A DNA stretch of 14,774 nt from Halobacteriales archaeon QS_9_70_65 (lineage in GTDB: Archaea > Halobacteriota > Halobacteria > Halobacteriales > Haloarculaceae), in contig PXSC01000043.1 in the NCBI GenBank assembly GCA_003023535.1, forward strand, positions 1 to 14,774. Reading direction: 5' to 3'. Below the pieces are notes generated by a model. It was not told where the DNA came from and searched no databases. It saw only the letters and a program-made list of their open reading frames with translations. The translations under genes were made by a program, and so were the position numbers. Positions 12,032 through 14,774 of this stretch are shown in pieces (the first letter of the stretch is position 1; the number at the start of each line of letters is the position of its first letter).

Positions 12032-13555
12032 ATGCGCGACATCTTCGAGCTGCGGGACGCCGACGCCGCCGGCCGCATCGGCGAACTCGAGGTCCCGCGG
12101 GCCGGCGTCACCGTCGAGACGCCGGCGCTGCTGCCGGTCGTCAACCCGCACATCCCGACGGTCGAGCCGGCCGCCCTGGAGGCGACCTTCGGCGCCGAGA
12201 TCCTCATCACGAACGGCTACGTTCTCTACAACAGCGACGACTACCGCGAGCGGGCCCTCGAGGAGGGCCTACACGAGTTGCTCGGGTTCTCGGGGGCCAT
12301 CATGACCGATTCGGGGTCGTTCCAGCTGTCGGAGTACGGCGAGATTTCCGTGACGAACGAGGAGATCCTGCGGTTCCAGCGGGCGATCGGCTCGGACATC
12401 GGGACGCCGGTCGACGTCCCGACGCCGCCGGACGCCGACCGCGAGCGCGCCGAGGACGAGCTGGCGACGACACAGGAGCGGCTGGCGGCCGCCGAGTCGG
12501 TCGACACCGGCGAGATGCTCGTCAACGCGCCGGTCCAGGGGTCGACGTACCCGGAGCTGCGGGAGCGCGCCGCCGCCCACGCCTACGGGACCGACCTGGA
12601 CGTCTTCCCGGTCGGGGGGGTCGTCCCGCTGCTGAACGACTACCGGTACGCCGAGACGGTCGAGACGGTGCGGGCGGCGAAGCGGGGACTGGGCGCCGAC
12701 GCCCCGGTCCACCTGTTCGGCGCCGGCCACCCGATGACGGTCGCGCTGGCGGTCGCGGCCGGCTGTGACCTCTTCGACTCGGCGGCCTACGCGCTGTACG
12801 CCCGCGACGACCGCTATCTCACCGTCGCCGGCACCGACGGCCTCGAGGACCTGGACTACCTGCCGTGTGCCTGTCCGGTCTGTGCCGACTTCACCGCCGG
12901 CTCGCTGCGGGCGCTGCCCGACGACGAGCGGGAGCGGCGGCTGGCCGAGCACAACCTCCACGTCAGCTACCGGGAGCTGCGGACGGTCAAGCAGGCGCTC
13001 CGGGAGGGGAACCTGCTGGAGCTGGTCGAGCGCCGCGCCCGCGGCCACCCGGCGATGGTCGACGGCTACCGGGCGCTGCTGGACGCCGACCTGGCGGCGG
13101 CCGATCCCGTCTCGAAGGGGGCGTTCTTCGGGCTCTCGGCCGACGCCGCCCGTCGGCCGGAGGTCCGGCGGCACCACGACCGACTCGACCGGCTGACCGT
13201 CGACGGCGAGCAGGTGCTGCTGTCGGAGGGCGGCGACGACGACCGCTTCGACGAGACCTGGCGGCTCCGGCCGCCGTTCGGGCCGTTCCCGGCGACGCTG
13301 TCGGACAGCTACCCGCTGACGGCGGAGCTGCCGGAGCGGCTCGGGCCGGCGGCTTACGAGGCGGCCGCCGAGGGGGTCGGCCGGCTGGCGGCCGCCAACC
13401 CGGACGTCGCGTTCACGGTCGCCCACCGGGGGTGGCCGGAGACGGCGCTGTCGGCGCTGCCGGACGACGTCTCGACGCTGGAGCTCGGCCCGGACAGCGA
13501 GCCGCCGTCGGATCTCGACGCCGACATCGACACTGACGCCGGCACCGGCGGCTGA
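12032..13555 (+). CDS. tgtA: Archaeosine tRNA-guanine transglycosylase (ArcTGT), 507 aa
   Basis: This enzyme swaps guanine-15 of archaeal tRNAs for preQ0, the first step of archaeosine formation. The catalytic barrel shows [13 protein letters not shown] (about 34-46), [15 protein letters not shown] (about 58-72), [13 protein letters not shown] with the nucleophile region D93 (about 91-103), [14 protein letters not shown] (about 165-178), [15 protein letters not shown] (about 192-206), HLFGAGHPM (about 227-235) and [18 protein letters not shown] with D249. Zinc ligands C279, C281 and C284 in LPCACPVC and H307 match the Pyrococcus enzyme as I recall it. The C-terminal third (about 370-490) corresponds to the archaeal C1-type extension; a PUA-bearing ArcS partner would be encoded elsewhere. 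An acidic tail ends the protein. No damage is visible. It is divergent from the hydrolase operon. Confidence 0.96.
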   Translation: MRDIFELRDADAAGRIGELEVPRAGVTVETPALLPVVNPHIPTVEPAALEATFGAEILITNGYVLYNSDDYRERALEEGLHELLGFSGAIMTDSGSFQLSEYGEISVTNEEILRFQRAIGSDIGTPVDVPTPPDADRERAEDELATTQERLAAAESVDTGEMLVNAPVQGSTYPELRERAAAHAYGTDLDVFPVGGVVPLLNDYRYAETVETVRAAKRGLGADAPVHLFGAGHPMTVALAVAAGCDLFDSAAYALYARDDRYLTVAGTDGLEDLDYLPCACPVCADFTAGSLRALPDDERERRLAEHNLHVSYRELRTVKQALREGNLLELVERRARGHPAMVDGYRALLDADLAAADPVSKGAFFGLSADAARRPEVRRHHDRLDRLTVDGEQVLLSEGGDDDRFDETWRLRPPFGPFPATLSDSYPLTAELPERLGPAAYEAAAEGVGRLAAANPDVAFTVAHRGWPETALSALPDDVSTLELGPDSEPPSDLDADIDTDAGTGG

Positions 13556-13630
13556 ACGGCCGTCGCCCGGATCGACGTCCGGCGTCCATCGCCGTCGGAC
13601 CTCGACGCCGGCAGCGCGCGGGCGATGAAA

Positions 13631-13664
13631 ACGCATTTGCCGGTCGCCCGACTCGCTTCGGGCG
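13631..13664 (+). promoter_or_regulatory. purC promoter with a perfect inverted repeat touching the start codon
   Basis: A weak TATA-like stretch (AAAACGCATTTGCC, centre about 13636) lies 29 bp before the ATG at 13665. Between them CGCCCGA (13645-13651) pairs perfectly with TCGGGCG (13658-13664) around CTCGCT. The stem ends at the base before the ATG. It could be an operator half-site pair or, in a leaderless transcript, DNA at the transcription start. Confidence 0.4.
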
Positions 13665-14621
13665 ATGACCAGCGTCAAGGGGTTCCGCGTCGAGGAGCCC
13701 GCGACGGCCGACGGGCTGGGGCGCGGGGCGTTCGTCTTCACCGACGACTACTCGGTGTTCGACTGGGGGACGATGCCGGAGACGGCCGGCGTTTCGACGC
13801 ACTACCGGGGTGTCGTCGACGGCGGCGCGGTGGTCCCCCTCCCGGCGGCCGGCTCGCCGCCCCGCGAGATGGCCATCGAGCTGACCCGCGTGCCCGACCT
13901 CCCCCACGAGGGCCGCGAGTACGACTACGACGCCTTTCACGCCGCCGCCGGCGAGAACTACCTGATCCCGCTGGAGATCGTCTTCCGGAACACCGTCCCG
14001 GTCGGGTCGTCGCTGCGGCGGCGGGCCGACCCCGGGGCGTTCGGCCTCGCCCACGAGATCTGGCCCGACGAGCCCGTCGACCTCCCGGAGCCGGTCGTGG
14101 AGTTCTCCACGAAGTTCGAGGAGTCCGACCGGTACCTCGACCGCGACGAGGCCGACCGCATCGCCGGCCGGGCCGACGTCGACGAGCTGGCGACGGTCGC
14201 CCGCGAGGTCGACGACCTCGTGACCGAGACGGCCGCCGAGGCCGGCCTGAAACACGAGGACGGCAAGATCGAGTGTCTGTACGTCGACGGCGAGGTGCGG
14301 GTCGCGGACGTCGTCGGGACGTTCGACGAGAACCGCTTCTCCCGCGAGGGCCAACAGCTCTCGAAGGAGGTCGTCCGGCAGTACCACCGCCGGACCCAAG
14401 CGGAGTGGGTCGAGGCGGTCGAGGCAGCGAAGGCCGCCGCCGAAGAGCGGGACGTCGCCGACTGGCGGCGGCTCTGCGAGGCGGAACCGGAGCCGCTGCC
14501 GGCGCCCGTCGTCGACGCCGTCCGGGACATGTACTCGGCGGGAGCCAACGCCTACCTCGGCCGGGAGCTGTTCGACGCGCCGGCGCTGGACGAGGCCGTC
14601 GGGGCCGTCCGCGACCTGTAG
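13665..14621 (+). CDS. purC: Phosphoribosylaminoimidazole-succinocarboxamide synthase (SAICAR synthetase) with an apparent small internal deletion
   Basis: PurC joins CAIR and aspartate using ATP in purine synthesis. The N-terminus (VKGFRVEEPATADGLGRGAF) leads into the ATP-binding DDYSVFDWGTMPE (about 27-39). Later come PPREMAIELTRVPDLP, NYLIPLEIVFRNTVPVGSSLRRR, VEFSTKFEESDRYL, HEDGKIECLYVDGEVRVADV (the metal/ATP-site DGK region) and DENRFSREGQQLSKEVVRQY, all as in haloarchaeal PurC. After MPE the family normally continues with an IPxKG motif and a helix, about 20-25 residues, before GVPTHYRGVV. Here MPE is followed directly by TAGVSTHYRGVV, in frame, near 13777-13790. At 318 residues the protein is correspondingly shorter than the roughly 340 I recall. 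Whether the enzyme works is doubtful if the deletion is real. No neighbouring pur gene is visible. Confidence 0.92.
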   Translation: MTSVKGFRVEEPATADGLGRGAFVFTDDYSVFDWGTMPETAGVSTHYRGVVDGGAVVPLPAAGSPPREMAIELTRVPDLPHEGREYDYDAFHAAAGENYLIPLEIVFRNTVPVGSSLRRRADPGAFGLAHEIWPDEPVDLPEPVVEFSTKFEESDRYLDRDEADRIAGRADVDELATVAREVDDLVTETAAEAGLKHEDGKIECLYVDGEVRVADVVGTFDENRFSREGQQLSKEVVRQYHRRTQAEWVEAVEAAKAAAEERDVADWRRLCEAEPEPLPAPVVDAVRDMYSAGANAYLGRELFDAPALDEAVGAVRDL

Positions 14622-14633
14622 CGGCCGACCCCG

Positions 14634-14644
14634 AGCGTTTTTCA
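14634..14644 (+). promoter_or_regulatory. T-run after purC, also a possible TATA region for the next gene
   Basis: GCGTTTTTCATCG follows the purC stop by about 13 bp and contains T5, which may act as an archaeal terminator. Its centre is also 28 bp before the ATG at 14668, so the same bases could serve as promoter. Confidence 0.4.
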
Positions 14645-14667
14645 TCGTCGACGGCGAACCCCCGAGT

Positions 14668-14774
14668 ATGTTGCCGCTACAGACCATCTCCGACCCGGCG
14701 ATGGCGATCGCGGTCCTGATCATCCTCCTGATCCTGGTGGTTCCGGCCGCGTTCGTGTGGGCGTTCGGCCGGAT
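14668..14774 (+). CDS. Start of a small membrane protein, cut by the right edge
   Basis: 35 codons are visible from ATG 14668. MLPLQTISDPAMA is followed by one strongly hydrophobic helix (IAVLIILLILVVPAAFVWAF, about residues 14-33) and then GR at the edge. It may be a single-helix or larger membrane protein with an N-out or signal-anchor start. No family can be assigned from this piece. A TATA-like T-rich stretch lies 28 bp upstream, which supports the start. Confidence 0.6.
   Translation, partial: MLPLQTISDPAMAIAVLIILLILVVPAAFVWAFGR

Noticed and set aside
1..14774. CRISPR array or cas operon, prompted by the Cas4-like gene
   Set aside because: No regularly spaced direct repeats and no other cas gene are present; the 999-1205 hairpins have differing sequences and no spacers.

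Overview
The window is about 14.8 kb of high-GC DNA whose proteins are very rich in Asp and Glu. It carries an archaeosine tRNA-guanine transglycosylase, GatD and a SAMP/MoaD-type ubiquitin-like modifier. TATA-like boxes sit about 26-32 bp from most operon-first start codons, which suggests leaderless transcription. Together these point to a haloarchaeon (class Halobacteria); the sequence alone does not let me name a genus.

Layout. 1-848 (-) is the N-terminal part of a CNNM/CorC-type CBS membrane protein cut by the left edge. 849-1573 has no gene. It holds two convergent hairpin-rich repeat units (about 949-1231 and 1238-1395) and a degenerate IS200/IS605-type right end (about 1445-1483). 1574-2984 (+) is a tight three-gene operon: glutaredoxin, cysteine-free redoxin and TsaC/Sua5-type threonylcarbamoyl-AMP synthase. 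3012-3674 (-) is a stand-alone Cas4-like nuclease. 3707-4775 (-) is a broken geranylgeranyl-reductase-family gene in three reading frames. 4851-7043 (-) is a membrane-anchored HdrD/FadF-like iron-sulfur oxidoreductase. 7044-7614 has no intact gene but contains an orphan IS605-like right end and structured, possibly omega-RNA-like DNA. 7615-8106 (-) is a small membrane protein, divergent from gatD (8189-9433, +), which overlaps a GNAT acetyltransferase (9424-10341, +). 10326-10679 (-) is the tail of a probable secreted protein with no start. 10912-11923 (-) is a hydrolase and SAMP1-like pair. tgtA (12032-13555, +), purC (13665-14621, +) and the beginning of a small membrane protein (14668 to the right edge) finish the window.

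Most genes are housekeeping: tRNA modification and charging (TsaC, TgtA, GatD), redox chemistry, respiratory electron transfer and purine synthesis. I found no complete mobile element, CRISPR array or defence island. The points most worth following are the convergent hairpin-ladder repeats, the orphan IS605/omega-RNA-like ends without tnpB, three apparent small internal deletions (two in the reductase, one in purC), a SAMP1-like protein ending Gly-Gly-Gly-Arg instead of Gly-Gly, and a redoxin with no cysteine. Family assignments come from recalled motifs; no database search was possible.
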